Shown: positions 44,355 to 52,214 of the stretch, piece after piece
How the letters are laid out: every line of letters begins with the position of its first letter
Numbering within the stretch: the first letter of the stretch is position 1
Source: Cellulomonas sp. Y8
GTDB taxonomy: Bacteria > Actinomycetota > Actinomycetes > Actinomycetales > Cellulomonadaceae
Direction of reading: 5' to 3'
DNA: 64,000 nucleotides
Assembly (NCBI RefSeq): GCF_008033115.1
Contig: NZ_CP041203.1
Coordinates: forward strand, 4,030,001-4,094,000
The notes under the pieces: generated by a model
Database searches by the model: none
Told to the model about the DNA's origin: nothing
What the model saw: only the letters and a program-made list of their open reading frames with translations
Made by a program: the position numbers and the translations under genes

Positions 44355-45209
44355 GTGACGAGCGCCCCCGTGTCTCCCGCCGCCCTGCCGGACCCCGTCG
44401 AGGTCCGCGCCCTCACCGAGCTCGCCGAGCGCCTCGCGCGCTCCGCGGGCGACCTGGTCCGCACCACGAGCCCCGAGCGGGTGCAGGTGGCCGCCACCAA
44501 GTCCAGCGACGTCGACCCGGTCACGGCGATGGACCTCGCGTCCGAGACCCACCTGCGCGCCCTCCTCGCCGAGCACCGGCCCCAGGACGGCGTGCTCGGC
44601 GAGGAGCACGGGCTGGAGCCCGGCACCAGCGGGCTCACCTGGGTGCTGGACCCGATCGACGGCACGGTCAACTACCTGTACGGCGTCCCGGCGTTCGCGG
44701 TCTCGGTGGGCGTCGTCGCCGGGGACCCCGACCCGGAGCGCTGGACCCCCGTCGCCGGCTGCGTGCACGCGGTCGCGGACGGCCGCACCTACACCGCCGG
44801 CCGCGGCCAGGGCGCGTTCCGCGACGGCCGGCGCATCGAGGCCAACCCGGCGCGCCCCCTCGCCACGTCGCTGGTCGGCACGGGCTTCGGGTACCTCGAG
44901 CAGCGCCGCCGCGCGCAGGGCCGGGTGCTCGCCGCGCTCCTGCCGCAGGTCCGGGACATCCGGCGCATCGGCTCGGCCGCGCTGGACCTGTGCCGGGTGG
45001 CCGAGGGGTCGCTCGACGCGCACTACGAGCGCGGCCTCAACCCGTGGGACCTCGCGGCCGGGCAGATCATCGCGCTCGAGGCGGGTGCGCAGGTCAGCGG
45101 CCTGCGCGGGCGTCCGGCGGGGGTCGAGATGTCCGTCGTCGGGCCCGCCGCGACGGTCCACGCGCTGGCCGCGCTGCTCGCCGACCTGGGCGCCGACGCG
45201 GACGACTGA
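44355..45209 (+). CDS. suhB: Inositol monophosphatase family protein
   Basis: 284 aa Mg-dependent phosphatase. Metal-site motifs: GEEHGL (about 88), WVLDPIDGTVNYLYGVPAF (about 100-118) and NPWDLAAGQIIALEAGA (about 237). The VDPVTAMD Asp is also present. Probably dephosphorylates inositol-1-phosphate for phosphatidylinositol or mycothiol synthesis, but related enzymes act on FBP or PAP. Corresponds to Rv2701c. GTG 44355 with CAGGAT 7 nt before. Confidence 0.92.
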   Translation: MTSAPVSPAALPDPVEVRALTELAERLARSAGDLVRTTSPERVQVAATKSSDVDPVTAMDLASETHLRALLAEHRPQDGVLGEEHGLEPGTSGLTWVLDPIDGTVNYLYGVPAFAVSVGVVAGDPDPERWTPVAGCVHAVADGRTYTAGRGQGAFRDGRRIEANPARPLATSLVGTGFGYLEQRRRAQGRVLAALLPQVRDIRRIGSAALDLCRVAEGSLDAHYERGLNPWDLAAGQIIALEAGAQVSGLRGRPAGVEMSVVGPAATVHALAALLADLGADADD

Positions 45210-45223
45210 GCCGGGCGTGCACA

Positions 45224-45254
45224 GCGCCCCGAAATGAGGCACAATCCGGGGCGC
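45224..45254. promoter_or_regulatory. Inverted repeat around the DUF4193 promoter
   Basis: Perfect 8-bp arms GCGCCCCG (45224-45231) and CGGGGCGC (45247-45254) flank a 15-nt AT-rich centre with CACAAT, a possible -10. Either an operator/promoter for the DUF4193 gene or a terminator for suhB (15 bases after its stop). Confidence 0.4.
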
Positions 45255-45338
45255 CCGACCGGGAACAAACGGCGACCCCCGTTCGCTTGATCCCGCGTAC
45301 GCCGATCCCGACCACCAGACGGAGCGTGACCACACCAC

Positions 45339-45638
45339 ATGGCAACCGACTACGACGCCCCGCGCAAGACCGAGGAGGACCTCAGCGAGGACTCGCTGCA
45401 GGAGCTCCAGGCCCGGCGCTCCGACAAGAACTCGGGCGTGGTGGACGAGGACGAGACCGAAGCGGCCGAGGGGTTCGAGCTCCCGGGCGCGGACCTGTCG
45501 GGCGAGGAGCTCTCGGTCCGGGTGCTGCCGCGCCAGGCCGACGAGTTCACCTGCTCGAAGTGCTTCCTGGTCCACCACCGCAGCCAGCTCGCCTACGAGA
45601 AGGACGGCATGCCCGTCTGCTCGGAGTGCGCGGCCTGA
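45339..45638 (+). CDS. DUF4193 family zinc-ribbon protein
   Basis: 99 aa actinobacterial protein (Rv2699c family). Acidic N-terminal half (TEEDLSEDSLQELQARRSDK, VVDEDETEAAEGFELPGADL) and a C-terminal zinc ribbon FTCSKCFLVHHRSQLAYEKD ... CSECAA with two CXXC pairs. Function unknown; conserved position between suhB and dut. Ends before a strong bidirectional hairpin. Confidence 0.92.
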   Translation: MATDYDAPRKTEEDLSEDSLQELQARRSDKNSGVVDEDETEAAEGFELPGADLSGEELSVRVLPRQADEFTCSKCFLVHHRSQLAYEKDGMPVCSECAA

Positions 45639-45695
45639 GCTGCCGACCGGGCGCGCACGCCTGATCGGCAGGCGAGCGCGCCCCACCCAGCCGTC

Positions 45696-45735
45696 ACGAC
45701 GCCGGCCGGACCCCGCCGGGTCCGGCCGGCGTCGT
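45696..45735. terminator. Bidirectional terminator between DUF4193 and DUF3093 genes
   Basis: Perfect 18-bp arms (ACGACGCCGGCCGGACCC and complement) with a 4-nt loop. Confidence 0.85.
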
Positions 45736-45749
45736 CGTCCCCGGCGGGG

Positions 45750-46223
45750 TCAGGCGGCCGGGTCCCCGCCGTCGACGGTCCCGCCGAGCGCCGCGACGAG
45801 GTCCGCGGGCCGCCGGGTCGAGACCACCCAGTAGGGCGTCGGGTCCGCCGGGTCGTCGAGCTCGACCCGCACCGCGGTCCGCACCCAGCCGCGCAGGCAC
45901 ACGTGCGCGCGCGCGTCGAGGCCCGGGCCGAGCTCGTGGCGGGTCTCGTCGGCGTCGAGCGCGCGCGGCGCCCGGAGCAGCGCGACCGGCACGTGCGCGT
46001 CGCCCGCGTGCAGCTCGCCGCCCTCGACGCGGACCCGCGTGGCGAGCCGTGCCGCGGCGAGCGCGGCCGCCACCAGGCCCAGCGCGGCGCCCACGCCCGC
46101 CGCCACCGGCGACAGGGGCAGCAGCACGATGCCGAGCATCGCGGCCAGGGCGGGCGCGGCGACCCAGCCGGCGGGGGAGGGCCAGAGGCGCTCGGCGAAG
46201 GCGGGGGCGGTCGTCGTCTGCAC
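45750..46223 (-). CDS. DUF3093 family membrane protein
   Basis: 157 aa, Rv2698 family. Two membrane helices near the N-terminus ([39 protein letters not shown]), then a PH-like soluble domain with [20 protein letters not shown] and [19 protein letters not shown]. Function unknown. GTG 46223 has GATGCT 6 nt upstream; an ORF extension to 46310 would run into the dut promoter. Divergent from dut. Confidence 0.85.
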   Translation of the reverse strand: MQTTTAPAFAERLWPSPAGWVAAPALAAMLGIVLLPLSPVAAGVGAALGLVAAALAAARLATRVRVEGGELHAGDAHVPVALLRAPRALDADETRHELGPGLDARAHVCLRGWVRTAVRVELDDPADPTPYWVVSTRRPADLVAALGGTVDGGDPAA

Positions 46224-46249
46224 GGCCCCAGCATCCCACCTGCGGCGGG

Positions 46250-46255
46250 TAGGGT
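46250..46255 (+). promoter_or_regulatory. -10 element, leaderless dut
   Basis: TAGGGT, 8 nt before GTG 46264. Confidence 0.6.
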
Positions 46256-46263
46256 CGGGGCCC

Positions 46264-46812
46264 GTGACGGACGACGCGCGCGCCCACGAGGCCCCCGAGA
46301 CCCTGACCATCGGCCTGCGCCGCCTCGACGAGGGCGTGCCGGTCCCGGCCTACGCGCACCCCGGCGACGCCGGCGCTGACCTGGTGACCCGGGTCGACGC
46401 GACGATCGAGCCGGGCGAGCGGGCCACCCTGCCGACGGGGATCGCGATCGCCCTGCCCGAGGGCTACGCCGCCTTCGTGCACCCCCGCTCCGGCCTCGCC
46501 GCGCGGCACGGCCTCACGATCGTCAACGCGCCCGGCACGGTGGACGCCGGCTACCGCGGCGAGATCGCGGTGACCCTCCTCAACACCGACGCGCGGGAGC
46601 CGGTCGTGCTGCACCGCGGCGACCGGGTCGCCCAGCTGGTCGTCCAGCGGGTGGAGCACGCGTTGTTCGCCGAGGTCGACGAGCTGCCGGACTCGGTGCG
46701 CGGCACGGGCGGCTTCGGGTCGAGCGGCGGCTGGCGGGCCGCCGGTGCGCCCACCGACCCGGCGGGCGCGACCACCGGTGCGCCCACGGCGGACACGCAG
46801 GCGGCCCGCTAG
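46264..46812 (+). CDS. dut: Deoxyuridine 5'-triphosphate nucleotidohydrolase
   Basis: Hydrolyses dUTP to dUMP and PPi, keeping uracil out of DNA. 182 aa trimeric dUTPase with all five motifs: [10 protein letters not shown] (1), [11 protein letters not shown] (2), [28 protein letters not shown] (3, only partly quoted elsewhere), [11 protein letters not shown] (4) and GTGGFGSSG (5). A C-terminal extension of about 28 residues ([17 protein letters not shown]...) follows motif 5. Leaderless GTG. Corresponds to Rv2697c. Confidence 0.96.
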   Translation: MTDDARAHEAPETLTIGLRRLDEGVPVPAYAHPGDAGADLVTRVDATIEPGERATLPTGIAIALPEGYAAFVHPRSGLAARHGLTIVNAPGTVDAGYRGEIAVTLLNTDAREPVVLHRGDRVAQLVVQRVEHALFAEVDELPDSVRGTGGFGSSGGWRAAGAPTDPAGATTGAPTADTQAAR

Positions 46813-46886
46813 GTGGTCCGTGCAGTGCGGACTATCGTGGTGACGAACGCGCCCGCGACGCGGGCGACCCGGAGAGGGGACTGAGG

Positions 46887-47675
46887 GTGGCGCTATTCCG
46901 GCGCGGTGCGAAGGACCGCACCGCCCAGGACCAGACCGCGGACGGCGTCGACGCAGCCGAGGGGGCCGCCGACGAGGCGGGCACCGCGGCCACCGCGGGC
47001 GACGGACCCGCGGTGCAGGCCGCGACCCCGGAGGACCCGGCCCCGGCCGCCGTCGACCGCTCCGCCGGCCCCTGGGACTCCACCGAGGAGGTCCCGCCCG
47101 GCCCGCGCGTCGACCTGGGCGCCCTGCGGCTGCCCGGCGTGCACGGCATGGAGCTGCGCATGGAGATCGACAAGAAGTCCGGCACCGTGACGGCCGTCGG
47201 CGTGACGATCGACGGCTCGACGCTGCAGATGCAGGCGTTCGCCGCGCCGCGGACCGACGGCATCTGGGACGAGATCCGCGAGGAGATCGGCGAGTCCGTG
47301 CGCAAGCAGGGCGGCGCCGTCGACGACGTGCCCGGCCCGTTCGGCCGCGAGCTGCTCGCCCGGCTGCCCGTCCGCACCCCGGAGGGCCGCACCGGCCACC
47401 GCCCTGCGCGGTTCGTCGGCGTCGACGGCCCCCGCTGGTTCCTGCGCGGCGTCATCACCGGCCGCGCCGCGGTCGACGAGGAGGCCGCCGGCACCCTCGA
47501 GAACCTGTTCCGGACGACCGTCGTCGTGCGCGGCACCGAGGCGCGCGCGCCTCGCGACCTGCTCGCGCTCACGCTCCCGAACCAGGCGGACGGCGTGGCG
47601 CCCCAGCCCGCCGCCCCCGCCGCCCCCACGTTCGACCCGCTGAAGCGCGGGCCGGAGATCACGGAGATCCGCTGA
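46887..47675 (+). CDS. DUF3710 family protein
   Basis: 262 aa, Rv2696c family. Starts VALFRRGAKDRTAQDQ, has a low-complexity acidic N-terminal region, then a conserved core: VDLGALRLPGVHGMELRMEI, QMQAFAAPRTDGIWDEIREE, RPARFVGVDGPRWFLRGVIT and LENLFRTTVVVRG. Function unknown. A TATCGT at 46833-46838 is a likely -10, and GGAGAGGGGA precedes GTG 46887. One base separates it from the next gene, so it starts an operon of three. Confidence 0.88.
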   Translation: MALFRRGAKDRTAQDQTADGVDAAEGAADEAGTAATAGDGPAVQAATPEDPAPAAVDRSAGPWDSTEEVPPGPRVDLGALRLPGVHGMELRMEIDKKSGTVTAVGVTIDGSTLQMQAFAAPRTDGIWDEIREEIGESVRKQGGAVDDVPGPFGRELLARLPVRTPEGRTGHRPARFVGVDGPRWFLRGVITGRAAVDEEAAGTLENLFRTTVVVRGTEARAPRDLLALTLPNQADGVAPQPAAPAAPTFDPLKRGPEITEIR

Positions 47676-47676
47676 C

Positions 47677-48054
47677 ATGTCGCCGCTGTCGCTGCGGGAG
47701 GGCCTGCGCCGGGCCGTCGCGTCGCAGGAGGAGATCGAGGCCTCGGAGGAGCGCGAGGACGCGGTCCGCGCGAAGGGCTGCGTGCCCGTCGCGCAGACCC
47801 CCGACCGGCACCGCGTCAAGGTCTCGGGCGTGATCCGCTCGGTCGTGCTGCGCCCGCGCCAGGGCGTGCCCGCGCTCGAGGCCGACCTGTACGACGGCAG
47901 CGGCAACCTGGTGCTCGTCTGGCTGGGCCGCCGCGAGATCGCCGGCATCGAGCCGGGCCGCCGGCTCAAGGTCGAGGGCCTGGTGTGCACCCGCGAGGGC
48001 CGGCGCTCCATGTTCAACCCGCGCTACGAGCTGCGGCCCCGTCCGGGTGAGTGA
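47677..48054 (+). CDS. OB-fold nucleic-acid-binding protein (Rv2694c family)
   Basis: 125 aa. After a helical N-terminus (LREGLRRAVASQEEIEASEE) it has a RecG/OB-like domain: HRVKVSGVIRSVVLRPRQGV, LEADLYDGSGNLVLVWLGRR, IEPGRRLKVEGLVCTREGRR. Likely binds nucleic acid; the partner is unknown. Overlaps the next gene by 8 bases. Confidence 0.88.
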   Translation: MSPLSLREGLRRAVASQEEIEASEEREDAVRAKGCVPVAQTPDRHRVKVSGVIRSVVLRPRQGVPALEADLYDGSGNLVLVWLGRREIAGIEPGRRLKVEGLVCTREGRRSMFNPRYELRPRPGE

Positions 48055-48841
48055 GCCGACGCCGGCCGGCGGCCGCGAGCCGTCGGTGACGCCGGACCCG
48101 CCCGCGGCGGCGGAGACGCCCCTGCCGCCCGCCGCCGCGCCCGAGGACGCGGTCCCCGCCCGCGGCATGCGCGCGATCGAGGCCGACAGCTTCTCGATCG
48201 CGGAGTCCGTCGGCGGCGTGCGCGGCGCGATCGAGTCGGTCCTGCCCGGCCTGCTGTTCGTCGTCGTGTTCGTCGCCTCCGGCCAGCAGCTGCGCCCCGC
48301 GCTGATCGCGTCCGTCGCCGCCGCGGTGCTCGCGGTCGTCGCACGCCTCGTGCAGCGCAGCCCGCTCACCCAGGCGCTGTCGGGCGTCCTCGGGGTCGGC
48401 ATCGGCGTCGTCTGGGCGTGGCGCACGGGCGACGCGAGCGACTACTTCGCCTGGGGCCTGCTCACCAACGTCGCGTACCTGCTGGCGTTCGTGGTCTCGG
48501 TGCTGGTCCGCTGGCCGCTGGTCGGCGTCGTGCTCGGGCTGTTCCGTGGCGACGGCCCGATGTCCGAGCAGGGCTCGTGGGCCGGCGCCGTCGCCTGGCG
48601 GAGGGACCCGGCGCTGCTGCGCCGGTACGCCCTCGTCACCTGGCTGTGGGCGGGGATGTTCGCCGCGCGGCTGGTCGTGCAGGTGCCGCTGTACTACGCG
48701 GACGAGGTCGCGTGGCTCGGCACGGCCAAGCTCGTGATGGGCGTGCCGCTCACGGCGCTGGTGCTGTGGGCGAGCTGGATCCTGGTACGCGGCTCGACAG
48801 CAGCGCGGCCAGGTCCGCCTCGGACGCGTCCCGCCCCGTGA
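48047..48841 (+). CDS. DUF3159 family membrane protein
   Basis: 264 aa, Rv2693c family. A Pro/Ala-rich cytoplasmic N-terminus of about 60 residues, then five or six helices (LLFVVVFVASGQQLRPALIA, VLGVGIGVVWAWRTGDASDY, LLTNVAYLLAFVVSVLVRWP, VPLTALVLWASWILVRG). GTG 48047 overlaps the OB-fold gene. The last about 14 residues (STAARPGPPRTRPAP) read into the convergent ceoC gene: the two coding ends overlap by 92 bases, which is unusual. Confidence 0.85.
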   Translation: MSEPTPAGGREPSVTPDPPAAAETPLPPAAAPEDAVPARGMRAIEADSFSIAESVGGVRGAIESVLPGLLFVVVFVASGQQLRPALIASVAAAVLAVVARLVQRSPLTQALSGVLGVGIGVVWAWRTGDASDYFAWGLLTNVAYLLAFVVSVLVRWPLVGVVLGLFRGDGPMSEQGSWAGAVAWRRDPALLRRYALVTWLWAGMFAARLVVQVPLYYADEVAWLGTAKLVMGVPLTALVLWASWILVRGSTAARPGPPRTRPAP

Positions 48842-49448
48842 CGAACAGCAGCTCGTCACCGCCCTCCAGGGTGTCGTCCCCGGACGGCTGGAACGGGCGG
48901 TCGTCCCGGACGATCGCCGCGAGCACGGTGTCGGCCGGCCAGTCGATCTGACCGACCAGCGACCCGGCGAGCGGCGAGCCCTCGGGGAGCGTCAGCTCGA
49001 GGATGTCCGCGCCGGACTGGTGGAACGTGAAGATCCGCACCAGGTCGCCGACGGAGACGGCCTCCTCGATCATCGCCGTCATGATCCGCGGGGTGGAGAC
49101 GGCGACGTCCACGCCCCACGCCTCGTCGAACATCCACTCGTTCTTGGGGTTGTTCACCCGGGCGACCGTGCGCGGCACGCCGTACTCGGTCTTGGCGAGC
49201 AGCGAGATGACCAGGTTGGCCTTGTCGTCGCCGGTGGCGGCCACGACCACGTCGCACTCGTCCGTCCGCGCCTGGGTCAGCGTGGGCAGCTCGCACGCGT
49301 CGGCCAGCAGCCAGTCCGCGTCGGCGACCTGCGCGACGCGCATGGCGGAGGGCTGGCGGTCGATGAGCGTGACCTCGTGCCCGTTGGCGAGCAGCTCGCG
49401 CGCGATGGAGCGGCCGACCGAGCCGGCACCCGCGATGACGACCCTCAC
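48750..49448 (-). CDS. trkA: TrkA-type potassium uptake regulator (CeoC)
   Basis: 232 aa. RCK domain with Rossmann NAD site VIAGAGSVGRSIARELLANG and LID, LLADACELPTLTQA, DDKANLVISLLAKTEYG, then a C-terminal RCK_C domain (ILELTLPEGSPLAGSLVGQI). A cytoplasmic gating subunit for a Trk-type K+ transporter; no membrane subunit is nearby. GTG 49448 overlaps the stop of the next gene (GTGA). The C-terminal about 15 residues (SSRVPGSSSPTAPAP) overlap the DUF3159 gene. Confidence 0.9.
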   Translation of the reverse strand: MRVVIAGAGSVGRSIARELLANGHEVTLIDRQPSAMRVAQVADADWLLADACELPTLTQARTDECDVVVAATGDDKANLVISLLAKTEYGVPRTVARVNNPKNEWMFDEAWGVDVAVSTPRIMTAMIEEAVSVGDLVRIFTFHQSGADILELTLPEGSPLAGSLVGQIDWPADTVLAAIVRDDRPFQPSGDDTLEGGDELLFVTGRDASEADLAALLSSRVPGSSSPTAPAP

Positions 49449-50110
49449 GCCTGCACCTCCGGCGCCACGGTGAGGGTCCGCTCGACGGCGGCCGACTCGT
49501 CGGTCCGGAGCAGCAGGTGCACGATGTCGCTCTCCTGGAGGACGGTCTGCGCGTCGGGCAGCAGCCCGTCGCCGTAGCGGGTGAGGTACGCGACGCGGGC
49601 GCCGGTGGCCTCCTCGATCAGGCGCAGCGGCTTGCCGACCCAGCCGGCGTGCACGTCGACCTCGGACAGGCTGATCTTGCCGGACGCGTCGGTGAACTGG
49701 CTGGTCGCGCCCATCGGCAGCAGGCGGCGCAGCACCTGGTCGGCGGTCCACCGCACGGTCGCGACCGTGGGGATGCCGAGCCGCTGGTAGATCTCCGCGC
49801 GGTGCGGGTCGTAGATCCGGGCGACCACGTTCTCGACGCCGAAGGTCTCGCGCACGACGCGCGCGGCCAGGATGTTCGAGTTGTCGCCGTCGGACACGGC
49901 CGCGAAGCCGTACGCGTCGTCGATGCCCGCCTGGCGCAGCGTGTCCCGGTCGAAGCCGAGGCCGGTGACCTTGCTCCCGGCGAACTCCGCGTCGAGACGG
50001 CGGAACGAGTCCGGGTTCTGGTCGATCACCGCGACGGAGTGCCCGTGGGACTCGAGCGACTGGGCGAGCGTGGCGCCGGCGCGGCCGCAGCCCATGATGA
50101 CGAAGTGCAC
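49445..50110 (-). CDS. trkA: TrkA-type potassium uptake regulator (CeoB)
   Basis: 221 aa. N-terminal RCK: VIMGCGRAGATLAQSLESHG, VAVIDQNPDSFRRLDAEF, SDGDNSNILAARVVRETFG, and a C-terminal RCK_C domain (KISLSEVDVHAGWVGKPLRL). Forms a pair with the next gene, as ceoB/ceoC (Rv2691/Rv2692), probably as a heteromeric sensor. GTG 50110 has TAGCGT (inside TATAGCGT) 8 nt upstream; divergent from the APC permease. Confidence 0.92.
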   Translation of the reverse strand: MHFVIMGCGRAGATLAQSLESHGHSVAVIDQNPDSFRRLDAEFAGSKVTGLGFDRDTLRQAGIDDAYGFAAVSDGDNSNILAARVVRETFGVENVVARIYDPHRAEIYQRLGIPTVATVRWTADQVLRRLLPMGATSQFTDASGKISLSEVDVHAGWVGKPLRLIEEATGARVAYLTRYGDGLLPDAQTVLQESDIVHLLLRTDESAAVERTLTVAPEVQA

Positions 50111-50118
50111 AACGCGGA

Positions 50119-50124
50119 ACGCTA
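50119..50124 (-). promoter_or_regulatory. -10 element, leaderless ceoB
   Basis: TAGCGT on the minus strand, 8 nt before GTG 50110. Confidence 0.6.
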
Positions 50125-50196
50125 TACCCCGCGCGGACCGCCGGGCACGCCGGTGGTCCCGGGTGGTGTCCGGTGCCGGAACGCCCCGGGTGCGCC

Positions 50197-50202
50197 TAGC
50201 AT
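50197..50202 (+). promoter_or_regulatory. -10 element, leaderless APC permease
   Basis: TAGCAT, 8 nt before GTG 50211. Confidence 0.6.
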
Positions 50203-50210
50203 GGTCGCTC

Positions 50211-52214
50211 GTGCCGGATCTCGCGGATGCCGCCAAACGCTTGCTGCTGGGCCGACCGGTCCGCAGCGAGAACCTGGGGCACACCCTCCTCCCGAAGCGG
50301 ATCGCCCTGCCGATCTTCGCGTCGGACGCCCTGTCCTCCGTCGCCTACGCCCCGGACGAGGTGCTGCTGACGCTCGCCCTCGCCGGCGTGAGCGCCACCG
50401 TCATCTCCCCGTGGGTCGGCCTGGCCGTCGTCGTCGTGATGATCACGGTCATCGCGTCGTACCGGCAGAACGTGCACGCGTACCCGTCCGGCGGCGGTGA
50501 CTACGAGGTCGCCACCGTGAACCTGGGGCCGAAGGCGGGCGTCACGGTCGCCAGCGCGCTGCTGGTCGACTACGTGCTCACGGTCGCGGTGTCGGTGTCG
50601 TCGGGCGCGCAGTACGCGGCGTCCGCGATCCCGGCGCTGCGCGGGCACGAGGCGCTGTTCGCCGTGGTCATCGTCGTGCTGCTCACGCTCGCGAACCTGC
50701 GCGGCGTCCGGGAGTCCGGCAACGCGTTCGCGATCCCGGTGTACCTCTACATGGTCGCCGTCGGCAGCACCGCGATCTTCGGCTTCGTGCAGTACCTCAC
50801 CGGAGACCTGCAGCCCGCGGCCTCCAGCGCGTTGACGATCGTCCCCGCCGACGGCTTCGACCAGGGGCTGATGGGCGCCGCGGGCGCGTTCCTCGTGCTG
50901 CGGGCGTTCGCGTCCGGGTCCGCCGCCCTCACCGGCGTCGAGGCGATCAGCAACGGCGTGCCGTCGTTCCGCAAGCCGAAGTCGAAGAACGCCGCGACCA
51001 CCCTGCTCCTGCTGGGCGGGCTCTCGGTGTTCCTCATCATGTCGATCCTGACGCTCGCGCGGCTCACCGGCGTGCACTACGTCGAGGACCCGTCGACGCA
51101 GCTGCTGGACAACGGCGTGCCGGTGGGCGAGGGGTACGTGCAGGACCCGGTCATCGGGCAGCTCGCGCAGACGATCTTCCACTCGTTCCCGCCGGCGTTC
51201 TACCTGGTCTCGGTGGTCACCGGCCTCATCCTGATCCTCGCCGCGAACACGGCGTTCAACGGGTTCCCCGTGCTCGGCTCGATCCTCGCGAAGGACGGCT
51301 ACCTGCCGCGCCAGCTGCACACCCGCGGCGACCGGCTCGCGTTCTCCAACGGCATCATCGCCCTGGCCGCCGGCGCGATCGCGCTGATCCTGGCCTTCGA
51401 CGCCCAGGTCACCCGGCTCATCCAGCTGTACATCGTCGGCGTCTTCGTGTCGTTCACGCTGTCCCAGCTCGGGATGATCAAGCACTGGACGCGCGAGCTC
51501 CGGACCCAGCCCGACCCCGAGCGCCGCCGGCAGATGCTGCGGTCCCGGGTGATCAACGCGATCGGCTTCGGCATGACCGCGACGGTGCTGGTCATCGTGC
51601 TCATCACCAAGTTCACGCACGGCGCCTGGATCGCCATCCTCGCGATGATCATCGTGTTCATCGGCATGCAGGGCATCCGCCGGCACTACGACGCGGTCAA
51701 GGCCGAGCTCGCGCTCGGCGCCGACCCCGCCGCCGCCCGCGCGCTCCCGAGCCGGGTGCACGCGCTCGTGCTCGTCTCGCACCTGCACCGGCCGACCATG
51801 CGGGCCATCGCGTACGCCCGGGCGTCGCGGCCGCAGACCATCGAGGCCGTGACCGTCGGCGTCGACCCCGAGGACGCCGCGGCGCTCCGCGCGCAGTGGG
51901 AGGCCATGGACCTCCCGGTGCCGCTGCGGGTGCTGGACTCGCCGTTCCGCGAGATCACCCGGCCCGTCATCACCTACGTCCGCTCGATCCGGCGGGAGAG
52001 CCCGCGGGACCTGGTGGTCGTCTACATCCCCGAGTACGTCGTGGGCCACTGGTGGGAGCAGCTGCTGCACAACCAGAGCGCCCTGCGGCTCAAGGGGCGT
52101 CTCCTGTTCACGCCGGGCGTCGTGGTGGCGTCCGTGCCGTGGCAGCTCGCATCGACCGAAGGGCAGACCGGCATGGAGGACCACGTGCGCAGGACGATCT
52201 CCCGTGGGCTCTGA
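50211..52214 (+). CDS. APC superfamily permease with cytosolic domain
   Basis: 667 aa, Rv2690c family. About twelve helices with the APC substrate region LPIFASDALSSVAYAPDEVL (helix 1) and YPSGGGDYEVATVNLG, plus GSAALTGVEAISNGVPSFRK. The C-terminal about 180 residues are cytosolic and Usp-like (RVHALVLVSHLHRPTMRAIA ... PRDLVVVYIPEYVVGHWW). The same overall design as KimA potassium transporters, so K+ rather than amino acids is plausible, also because the divergent neighbours are K+ regulators. Experimental support is lacking. Overlaps the next gene by 11 bases. Confidence 0.88.
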   Translation: MPDLADAAKRLLLGRPVRSENLGHTLLPKRIALPIFASDALSSVAYAPDEVLLTLALAGVSATVISPWVGLAVVVVMITVIASYRQNVHAYPSGGGDYEVATVNLGPKAGVTVASALLVDYVLTVAVSVSSGAQYAASAIPALRGHEALFAVVIVVLLTLANLRGVRESGNAFAIPVYLYMVAVGSTAIFGFVQYLTGDLQPAASSALTIVPADGFDQGLMGAAGAFLVLRAFASGSAALTGVEAISNGVPSFRKPKSKNAATTLLLLGGLSVFLIMSILTLARLTGVHYVEDPSTQLLDNGVPVGEGYVQDPVIGQLAQTIFHSFPPAFYLVSVVTGLILILAANTAFNGFPVLGSILAKDGYLPRQLHTRGDRLAFSNGIIALAAGAIALILAFDAQVTRLIQLYIVGVFVSFTLSQLGMIKHWTRELRTQPDPERRRQMLRSRVINAIGFGMTATVLVIVLITKFTHGAWIAILAMIIVFIGMQGIRRHYDAVKAELALGADPAAARALPSRVHALVLVSHLHRPTMRAIAYARASRPQTIEAVTVGVDPEDAAALRAQWEAMDLPVPLRVLDSPFREITRPVITYVRSIRRESPRDLVVVYIPEYVVGHWWEQLLHNQSALRLKGRLLFTPGVVVASVPWQLASTEGQTGMEDHVRRTISRGL

